Shown: positions 1-5,644 of the stretch, one piece after another
How positions within the stretch are numbered: position 1 is the first letter of the stretch
Layout: each line of letters starts with the position of its first letter
NCBI GenBank assembly: GCA_900290315.1
Contig: OKRF01000017.1
Location: forward strand, 561 to 12,821
Reading direction: 5' to 3'
Length of the DNA stretch: 12,261 bases
Source: Candidatus Sulfopaludibacter sp. SbA3
GTDB lineage: Bacteria > Acidobacteriota > Terriglobia > Bryobacterales > Bryobacteraceae
Notes under the pieces: generated by a model
The model's database searches: none
What the model was told of the DNA's origin: nothing
What the model saw: the letters and a program-made list of their open reading frames with translations, nothing else
Made by a program: the position numbers and the translations under genes

Positions 1-897
1 GAAGGCCAGTCCTTCCCGGCCAAGGAATCTACCAAGAAAGGCGTGACCTCGACGGTGTATGACGTCACCCCGGCGGTCCTGAAGAACATCGAAACGCTCG
101 GCCTGGATTACCTGATCGCCATCGGCGGCGACGACACGCTGAGCTATGCGGCGGAGCTCGATCGCCAGGGGATGAGGGTGATCGCCGTGCCCAAGACTAT
201 GGATAACGATGTGCGGAATACCGAATACTGCATAGGGTTTTCCACCGCCATCACGCGCGCCATGGATGCCATCGAGCGCCAGCGCACCACCCTGGGGTCG
301 CACGAACGCATCGGCCTGTTCCGCGTCTTCGGGCGCGATGCGGGCTACACCGCCCTGTACACCGCCTACGTCACAAGCGTCCGCTGCTGCATTCCGGAAT
401 ACAAGGTGGACCTGCAAAAGCTCATCCAGACCCTCAGCACCGACAAGCGGAACAACCCCAGCAACTACTCGCTGGTGATCCTTTCCGAAGGCGCCGAGTG
501 GGAAGGCTACACGGTGAAGGAATACGGGGAAGCCGACGCCTTCGGCCATCGTAAAAAGATGAGCGTCGCCGAGGACCTGAGCAACGAAATCAAAAGCGCC
601 ACGGGCGAAGAGACGATCGTCAGCGACCTGACGTACGACTTGCGCAGCGGCAGTGCCGATTTCGTGGACCGGATGGTGGCTTCCACCTTCGCCGGGATGG
701 CCATCGACGCTATCCAGCAGGGCCAGCACGGCCTCATGACGGCCATCTGTGACGGCTGCTACTCCATGGTGTCCATCCCCGATCCCAAGCTGGGGCCGCG
801 GCGGGTGGACGTGGAGTTGATGTACAACACCGAACGCTATCGCCCCACCTACGATCGCAAACTGGGGCTGCCGATTTTCCTCACCAGAGCGTCATAA
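1..897 (+). CDS. 6-phosphofructokinase, probably PPi-dependent (5' end outside window)
   Basis: Phosphorylates fructose 6-phosphate to fructose 1,6-bisphosphate in cytoplasmic glycolysis. The frame is open from base 1 and ends with TAA at 895-897, giving 298 residues, so the N-terminus lies outside the window; the GTG at 43 is internal. Visible family motifs, numbered from the window edge: GGDDT at about 42-46, PKTMDND at about 64-70, FGRDAG, then IPEY and VILSEGAEW. Family knowledge: ATP-dependent bacterial PFKs carry Gly in the fourth position of GGDG and in PGT, whereas Asp (GGDD) and Lys (PKT) mark the PPi-using enzymes. Both PPi-type residues are present, so I infer a reversible PPi-fructose-6-phosphate 1-phosphotransferase. 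The C-terminus with MYNTERYRP looks intact. The methyltransferase starts 3 bp later, suggesting cotranscription. Family is very sure; phosphoryl donor is an inference. Confidence 0.93.
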   Translation, partial: EGQSFPAKESTKKGVTSTVYDVTPAVLKNIETLGLDYLIAIGGDDTLSYAAELDRQGMRVIAVPKTMDNDVRNTEYCIGFSTAITRAMDAIERQRTTLGSHERIGLFRVFGRDAGYTALYTAYVTSVRCCIPEYKVDLQKLIQTLSTDKRNNPSNYSLVILSEGAEWEGYTVKEYGEADAFGHRKKMSVAEDLSNEIKSATGEETIVSDLTYDLRSGSADFVDRMVASTFAGMAIDAIQQGQHGLMTAICDGCYSMVSIPDPKLGPRRVDVELMYNTERYRPTYDRKLGLPIFLTRAS

Positions 898-900
898 GCA

Positions 901-1545
901 TTGAACTGGCGGCGGCTTTTTCAGGCGACGGAACGGGCGCAGCTCACCAGAGAGTTGCGCGCGCGCATCCAATCTTCCTTTGACGCAGCGGCCCGCGACG
1001 AAGAGCATTTCCCATCGACCATCGATCCGCGCATCTTCCACGTGAAGCTGATCGCGCAGCACCTTGGTGATTTGCGCGGCAAGCGCATTCTGGACGTGGG
1101 CTGCGGCAAGGGCCGCTTCGCCCGGGTATTCCAGGAGCAGCAGCCGCAAGCGGAACTGTGGGGTCTGGATATTTCCGAAGAGATGCTGCGCTTCGTACCC
1201 CCGGGAATCCACACCCGCGCCGGGTCCATGACCGAACTTCCGTTCGAAGACGGGTGGTTCGATGGCGCCTATGCCACCGAATCGCTGGAGCACGCCGTGG
1301 AAATCGAAAAGGCTGTGGCCGAAATCTGCCGCGTGGTGAAACCCGGCGGGCGCATCGCCATCATCGATAAGAATGCCGAAAAGTGGGGGGCGCTGGCCAC
1401 TCCGGAATGGGAAAAGTGGTTCACCCGCAAAGAACTCGAGCGCCTGCTGCGCCGCCATTGCGTCCGCGTGGAAAGCCGCTTCATATCCTATTGGGAAGAT
1501 GTCCCGCCCGACGGTCTGTTTCTGGCCTGGCTGGCGGTGAAATAG
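901..1545 (+). CDS. class I SAM-dependent methyltransferase
   Basis: A 214-residue Methyltransf_11-type protein. Motif I (ILDVGCGKGRF) is at about residues 63-73, the acidic ribose-binding end of strand 2 is in WGLDIS at about 87-92, followed by LPFEDGWFDGAYATESLEH and the late motif VKPGGRIAIID. These show SAM binding; the methyl acceptor cannot be read from the sequence. The start is TTG at 901, three bases after the PFK stop, because no ATG occurs before motif I; the first 45 residues carry no motif, so the start is less certain than the domain. The C-terminus (DGLFLAWLAVK) fits the family and is the left part of a 109-bp segment repeated at 4751-4859. Probably cotranscribed with the upstream kinase. 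Confidence 0.88.
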   Translation: MNWRRLFQATERAQLTRELRARIQSSFDAAARDEEHFPSTIDPRIFHVKLIAQHLGDLRGKRILDVGCGKGRFARVFQEQQPQAELWGLDISEEMLRFVPPGIHTRAGSMTELPFEDGWFDGAYATESLEHAVEIEKAVAEICRVVKPGGRIAIIDKNAEKWGALATPEWEKWFTRKELERLLRRHCVRVESRFISYWEDVPPDGLFLAWLAVK

Positions 1546-1612
1546 TAGAAGCGATAATATAGAAGCCGAAATACCTGAATATCATGAATTGAGGCCAGCC
1601 ATGAAAATCCTG
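1504..1612 (+). repeat. 109-bp direct repeat, copy 1 (parental position)
   Basis: This stretch matches 4751-4859 without gaps at a constant offset of 3247 bp, with 8 mismatches by eye (about 93% identity). It covers the last codons of the methyltransferase, the 55-bp intergenic region, and the ribosome binding site plus first four codons of the DUF4440 gene. Here it is embedded in two intact genes, so I take this copy as the source. Confidence 0.92.
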
Positions 1613-2032
1613 CTTTTGTTTTGCGCGTGCGGCGTGCTCGCCGCTGCCGATCAGAATGATGCAACGACGAACGAGATCGTCGCGCTCGAGCGCAAAGTGT
1701 TGGACGGCTGGCAGGCGGGCAATCCCGATCCGGCGCTGGCGATTGCGGACCCGGAGATCACCTACTTCCATGCCGTCAACGACCGCAGGCTCGACGGTCT
1801 GCCGGCCTTGAAGGCGTTGTTTGACACCTATCGCGGGCGGTCCCTGTTCGACAGCTACGAAATGGCCGGGCCGAAAGTGCAAGCCAGCGGCGATATCGCC
1901 GTTCTGACCTACATCCTGGTGAGACATGTGGGAAGCGATACGACCCGCTGGAACTCCACCCAGGTATATCAGCGCAAGAAAGACGGCTGGAAGGTGATTC
2001 ATTCCCACTTCTCAGTGACGAAGGCATCATAG
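1601..2032 (+). CDS. secreted DUF4440/SnoaL-like (NTF2 fold) protein
   Basis: 143 residues. The start is ATG 1601, preceded by GAGG at 1591-1594 with 6-nt spacing; an in-frame TTG at 1589 overlaps that ribosome binding site and is rejected. A short hydrophobic signal peptide (MKILLLFCACGVLAAA) predicts export; LLFC is a poor lipobox, so type I cleavage is likelier than lipidation. The mature part follows the DUF4440 pattern: an opening helix around VLDGWQAGN, DPEITYFHA, then strands containing DIAVLTYILVRH, WNSTQVYQRKKDGWKVIHSHFS. Members have a cone-shaped NTF2 fold and are mostly of unknown function, so no reaction is proposed. Its first 12 bases and upstream region are duplicated at 4751-4859. 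The repeat mosaic begins about 10 bp after its stop. Confidence 0.85.
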   Translation: MKILLLFCACGVLAAADQNDATTNEIVALERKVLDGWQAGNPDPALAIADPEITYFHAVNDRRLDGLPALKALFDTYRGRSLFDSYEMAGPKVQASGDIAVLTYILVRHVGSDTTRWNSTQVYQRKKDGWKVIHSHFSVTKAS

Positions 2033-2056
2033 TCGCGGATGCAAACTCGTGCCAGG

Positions 2057-2179
2057 CGGCTCATGAGGCGAAGCCTCCCCCCGGATGAAAACTGCGGGGA
2101 AGACGCGTCGGGATTTCGTAAGGGGGCAAACTCGAGCCAGGCACGAAGATTCGCCAAACGGCGGCGAATTTCGAGCCTG
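2057..2179. repeat. repeat module A, copy 1
   Basis: Starts CGGCTCATGAGGCGAAG and ends in CGAATTTCGAGCCTG; matches 2304-2428 closely, with small indels in the middle. It contains a short perfect hairpin (GAGGC-GAA-GCCTC, 2065-2077) that is not preserved in copy 2, and a longer hairpin at about 2138-2179 whose outer pairs are degraded. Confidence 0.82.
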
Positions 2180-2256
2180 TTGGGGTGCCCGGGCGGGCAA
2201 CGATTGAAATGAAAATAAAACACTTACCCGCGGCGGCATCCCTGGATTTCCGAGGG

Positions 2257-2301
2257 TGGCACGGGTTTTCGGCGGGCACATGGCTCGGGACTTTTGAGGG
2301 A
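2257..2301. repeat. repeat module B, copy 1 (diverged)
   Basis: Shares GGCACGGGTTTTCGGCGG with the two copies at 2427-2520 and continues with a diverged version of their right half (CTCGGGACTTTTGAGGGAG). It lies directly before module A2. Confidence 0.78.
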
Positions 2302-2303
2302 GT

Positions 2304-2430
2304 CGGCTCATGAGGCGAAGGCTCACCGGGCGAGGTGAACATGGCGGGGAAAACGCGTCGGGATTTCGCGAAGGGCAAACTCGAGCCAGGCACGAAGATT
2401 CGCCAAAAGGCGGCGAATTTCGAGCCTGGC
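2304..2430. repeat. repeat module A, copy 2, with long hairpin
   Basis: Second copy of the module at 2057-2179. Its right half, 2385-2430, folds into a near-perfect hairpin: arms 2385-2404 and 2412-2430 (outer GCCAGGC/GCCTGGC, inner ATTCGCC/GGCGAAT) with one mismatch and one bulge around a 7-nt loop (AAAAGGC). The loop is AAACGGC in copy 1. The last bases overlap the start of module B2. Confidence 0.82.
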
Positions 2431-2520
2431 ACGGGTTTTCGGCGGACACTCGGCCCGGGATTTTCGAGGGAGGGAGGCACGGGTTTTCGGCGGACACTCG
2501 GCCCGGGATTTTCGAGAGAG
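2427..2520. repeat. repeat module B, copies 2 and 3, tandem (48-bp period)
   Basis: Two adjacent copies, 2427-2472 and 2475-2520, nearly identical over 45 bp from GGCACGGGTTTTCGGCGG through CCCGGGATTTTCGAG; by eye only the last few bases differ. The 48-bp period is a multiple of three, so the repeat stays open in several frames and creates spurious protein reading frames. Confidence 0.88.
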
Positions 2521-2540
2521 GCTGGAAATTCTGTGCCTTT

Positions 2541-2570
2541 GCGAATCTTCGTGCCTGGCTCGGGTTTGCC
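2541..2570 (-). repeat. inverted fragment of module A
   Basis: The reverse complement of 2541-2570 matches 2374-2403 (the left part of the module A hairpin and its upstream flank) at 29 of 30 bases. It closes the mosaic 19 bp before the MerR promoter and could pair with the A2 arm across about 140 bp. Confidence 0.85.
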
Positions 2571-2588
2571 ACCATTCTCATTTTCCCC

Positions 2589-2620
2589 TTGACCCTGGAA
2601 TCGGTTCCAGGGTGCATACT
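2589..2620 (+). promoter_or_regulatory. MerR-type promoter and operator of the merR gene
   Basis: A -35 box TTGACC (2589-2594) and a -10 box CATACT (2615-2620) are 20 bp apart. The long spacer holds a perfect dyad with 8-bp arms CCCTGGAA (2593-2600) and TTCCAGGG (2605-2612) around 4 bp. Over-long 19-20 bp spacers filled by a dyad are the hallmark of promoters that MerR-family activators untwist. The MerR gene directly downstream suggests autoregulation. Confidence 0.82.
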
Positions 2621-2649
2621 ACCCTGGGAGGGTGAATGGAGGAGAAACA

Positions 2650-3000
2650 TTGCGATCGGGCGAACTCGCCATGCTCGCGGGAGTGAGTACAGACACGCTC
2701 CGGCACTATGAGGGCCTGGGCGTGCTGGCCCGTCCCCGACGCACCGCCGCGGGATATCGGCTCTATCCGGCCGATGCCGTACAACGAGTCCAACTGGTGC
2801 GCCGCGCGTTGGCGGCATCGAAACTGGAGCAGATCGACCGGCGATTGGAAGAGTTGCTGCTCCTGCGCAAGAACCTCGCGGAACTTCTGGCCACTTGGGA
2901 CGACCGGCTCGAACACACGCCCCAAGGTGAGCGCGCCGGGCTTCTCGAAATGCTGCCTGGATCGATTCGGCCACCTTCCCGGAAAGGAATCAAACGATGA
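2650..3000 (+). CDS. MerR-family transcriptional regulator
   Basis: 116 residues. The N-terminal winged helix-turn-helix (residues 1-70; RSGELAMLAGVSTDTLRHYE, then GYRLYPADAV) is typical MerR. A dimerisation helix rich in Leu/Glu/Arg follows (about 60-95), with a short C-terminal tail. There is no cysteine in the protein, so it is not a classical thiol-coordinated metal sensor; the inducer is unknown. Start choice: TTG at 2650 has GGAGGAG at 2638-2644 with 5-nt spacing. A GTG at 2632 would add six residues but would sit only about 5 nt after the expected transcription start and has no usable ribosome binding site. The stop overlaps the next gene's start (ATGA, 2997-3000), implying translational coupling. 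Likely controls itself and that neighbour through the operator at 2589-2620. Confidence 0.9.
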   Translation: MRSGELAMLAGVSTDTLRHYEGLGVLARPRRTAAGYRLYPADAVQRVQLVRRALAASKLEQIDRRLEELLLLRKNLAELLATWDDRLEHTPQGERAGLLEMLPGSIRPPSRKGIKR

Positions 3001-3326
3001 AGACGTATCTCTTACTACTTTTGACGGCGCTGTCTCCCGCCTTCGGCCAGCATGCCGAAATGAACAACCGAGGGGATCGCGTGATGGGCTTCTCGCACGA
3101 GAAGACCACACATCATTTCCGTTTATATGCCGATGGAGGCGCCATTGAGGTGACGGCCAACGACCCGCGCGACACCGCCAGCCGCGATTAGATTCAGATG
3201 CACCTCTCGCACATCGCGCAGATGTTCGCCGACGGCAATTTCCAGGCGCCCATGCTCATCCATGATCAGGCGCCGCCGGGCGTTCCCACTTTGCAACGGC
3301 TCAAGGCGGCGATTCGCCCGCGGTAG
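2997..3326 (+). pseudogene. small secreted protein of unknown function, amber-interrupted and truncated
   Basis: Starts with ATG inside the merR stop (ATGA) and encodes a signal peptide (MKTYLLLLLTALSPAFGQ) followed by MGFSHEKTTHHFRLYADGG, then AIEVTANDPRDTASRD. TAG at 3189-3191 stops it after 64 residues. The same frame then continues with convincing sequence, IQMHLSHIAQMFADGNFQAP and MLIHDQAPPGVPTLQRLK, to a second TAG at 3324-3326. From memory, relatives of this uncharacterised family, often beside merR genes, read SRDQI here, so the TAG is best explained as CAG to TAG. Relatives also run some 50 residues further; that part is absent in all frames before the convergent hemerythrin-like gene. 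So there are two lesions: a nonsense codon and a lost 3' end. Family assignment is from recall and moderate; the interruption is directly visible. Confidence 0.75.
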
Positions 3327-3342
3327 CGCCCAAATAGCGCCT

Positions 3343-3783
3343 TCACAGACAGATCCGTACTGCGCGCCGGCCGATTTCGACGCCCGCCCGATCCAGCGCG
3401 TCGCGCGGCAATTCGCGCTGGATCCGCTCGAAGAGTTCGCTCTCTTCCCGCCGGATATGGCCGGAGAGCAGCGCGCAAAACTGCTCCAGCAGTTCCGGAG
3501 CCGGTGTTGCCCGCAGTTGCGTGACGAGGAGTTCCAGTGAGCGGTGCTCCGCCAGCAAATCGGCGATCAGGGGCATCGGCCCGCAGGCCGGAAACAGCAC
3601 CTGCTCTTCGATCTCGAAATGGTTCACCAGTTCCAGTTCGTAACGGTCGATCACCCGGCGCGCCAGCCTCGCCCGGTTCTCCTGCGACGAATCTGCAGAC
3701 AGAGACCGGCGGATCAAGACGCACAGCGCCAACCCATTATGGTGCTGGTGGGAAAGCGGAATCAAACTGGGATCGCGCAGCAT
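3343..3783 (-). CDS. hemerythrin-like HHE-domain protein
   Basis: 146 residues forming a four-helix hemerythrin-type bundle predicted to bind a non-haem di-iron centre. Candidate ligands: H14 or H15 in SHQHHN, H55 and E59 in NHFEIEE, H80 in AEHRSL, and H109 and E113 in GHIRREE. Proteins of this kind bind oxygen or nitric oxide or take part in iron and oxidative stress handling; which applies here cannot be told. ATG at 3783 is chosen because the HHE domain starts seven residues later; a TTG at 3834 would add 17 low-complexity residues without a ribosome binding site. It is divergent from the TIGR03435 gene across about 59 bp that must hold both promoters, and convergent with the broken gene at 2997-3326, with only 16 bp between. 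Confidence 0.85.
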   Translation of the reverse strand: MLRDPSLIPLSHQHHNGLALCVLIRRSLSADSSQENRARLARRVIDRYELELVNHFEIEEQVLFPACGPMPLIADLLAEHRSLELLVTQLRATPAPELLEQFCALLSGHIRREESELFERIQRELPRDALDRAGVEIGRRAVRICL

Positions 3784-3842
3784 CGGCCTGCTACCACTAT
3801 AACGGCTAACCGGCGACGGCCGGCTATCGTCCAACGCGTGGG

Positions 3843-4571
3843 ATGGGTATCAGATTCTTAACGCTTGCGGGAGTCGTCCTCGCGTCACTAAGCGGTGCAT
3901 GGGCGCAGAAAATCGAAGTTGCGTCCATCAAGCTGAGCCGCGACACCAAGGCCGACTCGAATTTCGATAGCGCGCCGGGCGGCCGCCTGACTGCCACGAA
4001 TATCACCGTGCGGTATCTGATTCGTCTGGCCTATGCCGTGGAAGACTACCAGGTCGAGCGGACGCCCGCATGGGTCGATGGCGACCTATACGACATCGCG
4101 GCGAAAAGCTCAGGCGGCAAAACCACCAGCCTGGAGGAGGAAAGATCGGTGGTCCGAGAATTGTTGACGGACCGATTCCAACTGGCAACCCACCGCGAAA
4201 CGAAACAACTGCCCGTCTATTTGCTGGTGGTGGGAAAGAACGGGTCGAAGCTCACGGCGCACAACGATGGGTCCGGAGCCAAAACCCGGAAGTCCTGCGG
4301 ACACCTGGCCGGCACGCGTGTGACCGCGGACGTCATCGCGCTCATGTTGGCCAGACAATTCGAACGGAACGTCCTCAATCAAACCGGCCTGCCGGGAAAG
4401 TACGACTTCCAACTCGATTTCACGCCCGATTCCGGCCCCTGCCCCGTAGATTCCGGCCAGCCTTCCATTTTTACGGCCGTGCAGCAACAACTCGGGCTGA
4501 AACTGGAATCGGGAAAAGGACCTGTGGAAACTCTGGTCATCGATAAGGTGGAAAGGCCCTCCGAAAACTGA
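3843..4571 (+). CDS. TIGR03435-family secreted protein (Solibacter-type)
   Basis: 242 residues with a signal peptide (MGIRFLTLAGVVLASLSGAWA) and the family's typical order: KIEVASIKLSR just after cleavage, GGRLTATNITVRYLIRLAY, DLYDIAAK, LLTDRFQLATHRETKQLPVY, LVVGKNGSKL, NQTGLPGKYDFQLDFTPD, QQQLGLKLESGKGPVE and a VIDKVERPSEN end. The family is strongly expanded in Solibacter-like acidobacteria, often near anti-sigma or peptidase genes, and has no established biochemical role. ATG 3843 is the obvious start given the signal peptide. The gene looks complete. A fragment of what appears to be a second member lies just downstream (4586-4750). Confidence 0.9.
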   Translation: MGIRFLTLAGVVLASLSGAWAQKIEVASIKLSRDTKADSNFDSAPGGRLTATNITVRYLIRLAYAVEDYQVERTPAWVDGDLYDIAAKSSGGKTTSLEEERSVVRELLTDRFQLATHRETKQLPVYLLVVGKNGSKLTAHNDGSGAKTRKSCGHLAGTRVTADVIALMLARQFERNVLNQTGLPGKYDFQLDFTPDSGPCPVDSGQPSIFTAVQQQLGLKLESGKGPVETLVIDKVERPSEN

Positions 4572-4585
4572 TACCCATGAAATGA

Positions 4586-4750
4586 AGGAAGCTGCGTTCC
4601 GATCGAACCGAACCACCCGCCGACACCGATTGCGACGCCGGGCCAGCCTCGCCCGAATTACTGCGGGCCGCGGAAGATGCAACGCATGGATCGACCCTGT
4701 TCGTGACGTCGATCGGGTCCACCATGGAGCAGTTGGCAATCCGCCCTCCT
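4586..4750 (+). pseudogene. probable fragment of a second TIGR03435 gene
   Basis: A frame without start codon or ribosome binding site opens after a TGA at 4583 and reads KLRSDRTEPPADTDCDAGP, a further stretch, then GSTLFVTSIGSTMEQLA. This resembles the middle of TIGR03435 proteins, where a GPKLR-like segment is followed by a (V/T)MEQLA-like segment, but the similarity is judged by eye. The frame then runs directly into the 109-bp repeat copy at 4751, which adds the methyltransferase tail and stops at 4823. It is most simply debris from recombination. Confidence 0.42.
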
Positions 4751-4859
4751 CCGCCCGACGGTCTGTTTCTGGCCTGGCTGGCGGTGAGATTGCGGAAGCG
4801 ATCATACAGAAGCCGAAATTCCTGAATATCATGAATTGAGGCCGGCCATGAAAATCCTG
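4751..4859 (+). repeat. 109-bp direct repeat, copy 2 (orphan)
   Basis: Gap-free copy of 1504-1612 with 8 differences. It carries the methyltransferase tail (PPDGLFLAWLAV), the intergenic region, and the ribosome binding site and first codons of the DUF4440 gene, but both flanking genes are missing. On the left it joins the TIGR03435-like fragment; on the right it ends 5 bp before the rsmA stop codon (minus strand). One difference removes the methyltransferase stop. Confidence 0.92.
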
Positions 4860-4864
4860 GCAGC

Positions 4865-5639
4865 TTACAAGTTGACCTCCAGGCCACTCATTCTCTTCCA
4901 CATTTCTACGAATCCCGCCACCGGAATCTGCTCTGCCCGCAGGGAAGCTTCCGGCCAATTCCCGATCAGTTCCTTCCCGTAGATCCCGGCCAGATTATTG
5001 CGCAGGGTCTTGCGTTTGTGCGCGAAGCAGTGGCCCACGAAGCGCACCAGACCATCGGGATCGCTGACAGCAGGACCTCCGGGCCGCGGCTCCAACAGCA
5101 CCACGGCGGAATCCACTTTCGGAGGTGGATGGAACGCCCCGGGTTTGACCTCGAACAGGTAGCGCACCTTGGCGAAGAGGGCGGTCTGCACCGTGAGGAA
5201 GCCGTAACCGCGACTGCCGGGCTGTGCGGCGAGCCGCTGCGGCGAGCCGCTCGGCGACCTCCTTCTGAATCAGGAACACGGCCCGCGGGGCCAGGAGGCG
5301 CGCGGTCTTTTCCAGAATCGGCGAGGTGATGTAATAGGGCAGGTTGCCGGCGATGGGAGCGGGCCCCCACTGCGCCAGATCGGTCTGCAGCACGTCTGAG
5401 TGCACCACTTCCAGGCGGGACTCGCCGGCGAATTTCTCGCGCAAGTGCTCTACCAGCGAGTGGTCCACTTCCACAGCCACCACCCGCGCGGCGCGCTGCA
5501 GCAGCTTTTCGGTGAGAGCTCCGCGGCCGGGGCCGATCTCGATGACCAGCTCTTCGCGGGAAGGACAGACAGCCGCGGCGATGCGCTCCAGAATCGCGCC
5601 GTTATGCAGAAAATGCTGTCCCAGTTTTTGACGGGCCAG
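4865..5639 (-). pseudogene. rsmA: 16S rRNA (adenine1518-N6/adenine1519-N6)-dimethyltransferase, frameshifted
   Basis: RsmA (KsgA) dimethylates two adenines in the 3' terminal helix of 16S rRNA. The N-terminal part is clear: ARQKLGQHFLHN, SAM motif VIEIGPGRGALTEKLL, VEVDHSLV, and the catalytic NLPYY followed by ITSPILEK. After KEVAERLAA the frame is lost. The C-terminal part resumes one frame away with GYGFLTVQTALFAKV and continues through KPGAFHPPPKVDSAVV to the TAA at 4865-4867. Removing one copy of the 13-bp tandem duplication at 5226-5251 restores the expected junction KEVAERLAAQPGSRGYGF, giving 253 residues, normal for the family. No ATG, GTG or TTG is available upstream; the best start is CTG at 5639-5637 with GAAGGG 9 nt upstream, or CTG 5648-5646 overlapping the anti-sigma stop. 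Third gene of the sigma/anti-sigma operon. Confidence 0.93.
5226..5251. repeat. 13-bp tandem duplication disrupting rsmA
   Basis: GCGGCGAGCCGCT occurs twice in exact tandem (5226-5238 and 5239-5251). Thirteen bases is 3n+1, and deleting one copy rejoins the two rsmA frames precisely at the conserved sequence, so this is the causal lesion. Confidence 0.95.
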
Positions 5640-5644
5640 GGCGT

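Larger units (their letters stand above)
2041..2570. repeat. intergenic mosaic of repeat modules
   Basis: No convincing gene lies between 2033 and 2649; the long frames here spell repeated peptides on both strands, as expected of repeats. The order is: partial module (2041-2055), module A1 (2057-2179), a unique linker (2180-2256), module B1 (2257-2301), A2 (2304-2430), B2 (2427-2472), B3 (2475-2520), then an inverted part of module A (2541-2570). The linker carries an AT-rich tract at 2201-2222. Individual modules are listed separately. Such modules look like a dispersed non-coding family, but copy number elsewhere cannot be known from this window. Confidence 0.85.

Noticed and set aside
1504..1612. 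109-bp repeat as an insertion sequence end or attachment site
   Set aside because: It is made of recognisable gene ends and a gene start, has no terminal inverted repeats, and no recombinase gene lies in the bracketed segment.
2257..2520. CRISPR array
   Set aside because: Only three B copies, one strongly diverged, with almost no unique spacer between the last two, and no cas genes.
2632..2649. GTG at 2632 as the merR start
   Set aside because: It would lie about 5 nt after the expected transcription start with no spaced ribosome binding site, whereas TTG 2650 has GGAGGAG at 5-nt spacing.
2027..2974. A 315-residue minus-strand frame with repeated SKIPGRVSAENPC-like peptides as a repeat protein
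   Set aside because: The peptide repeats are translations of the non-coding B and A modules, the frame runs antisense through the clear merR gene, and other frames of the same DNA look equally repetitive.
2589..3783. merR, broken secreted protein and hemerythrin-like gene as a new stress or defence system
   Set aside because: The hemerythrin-like gene is on the opposite strand, the MerR target is broken, and no effector or immunity-type pairing is visible; neighbourhood alone does not support a system.
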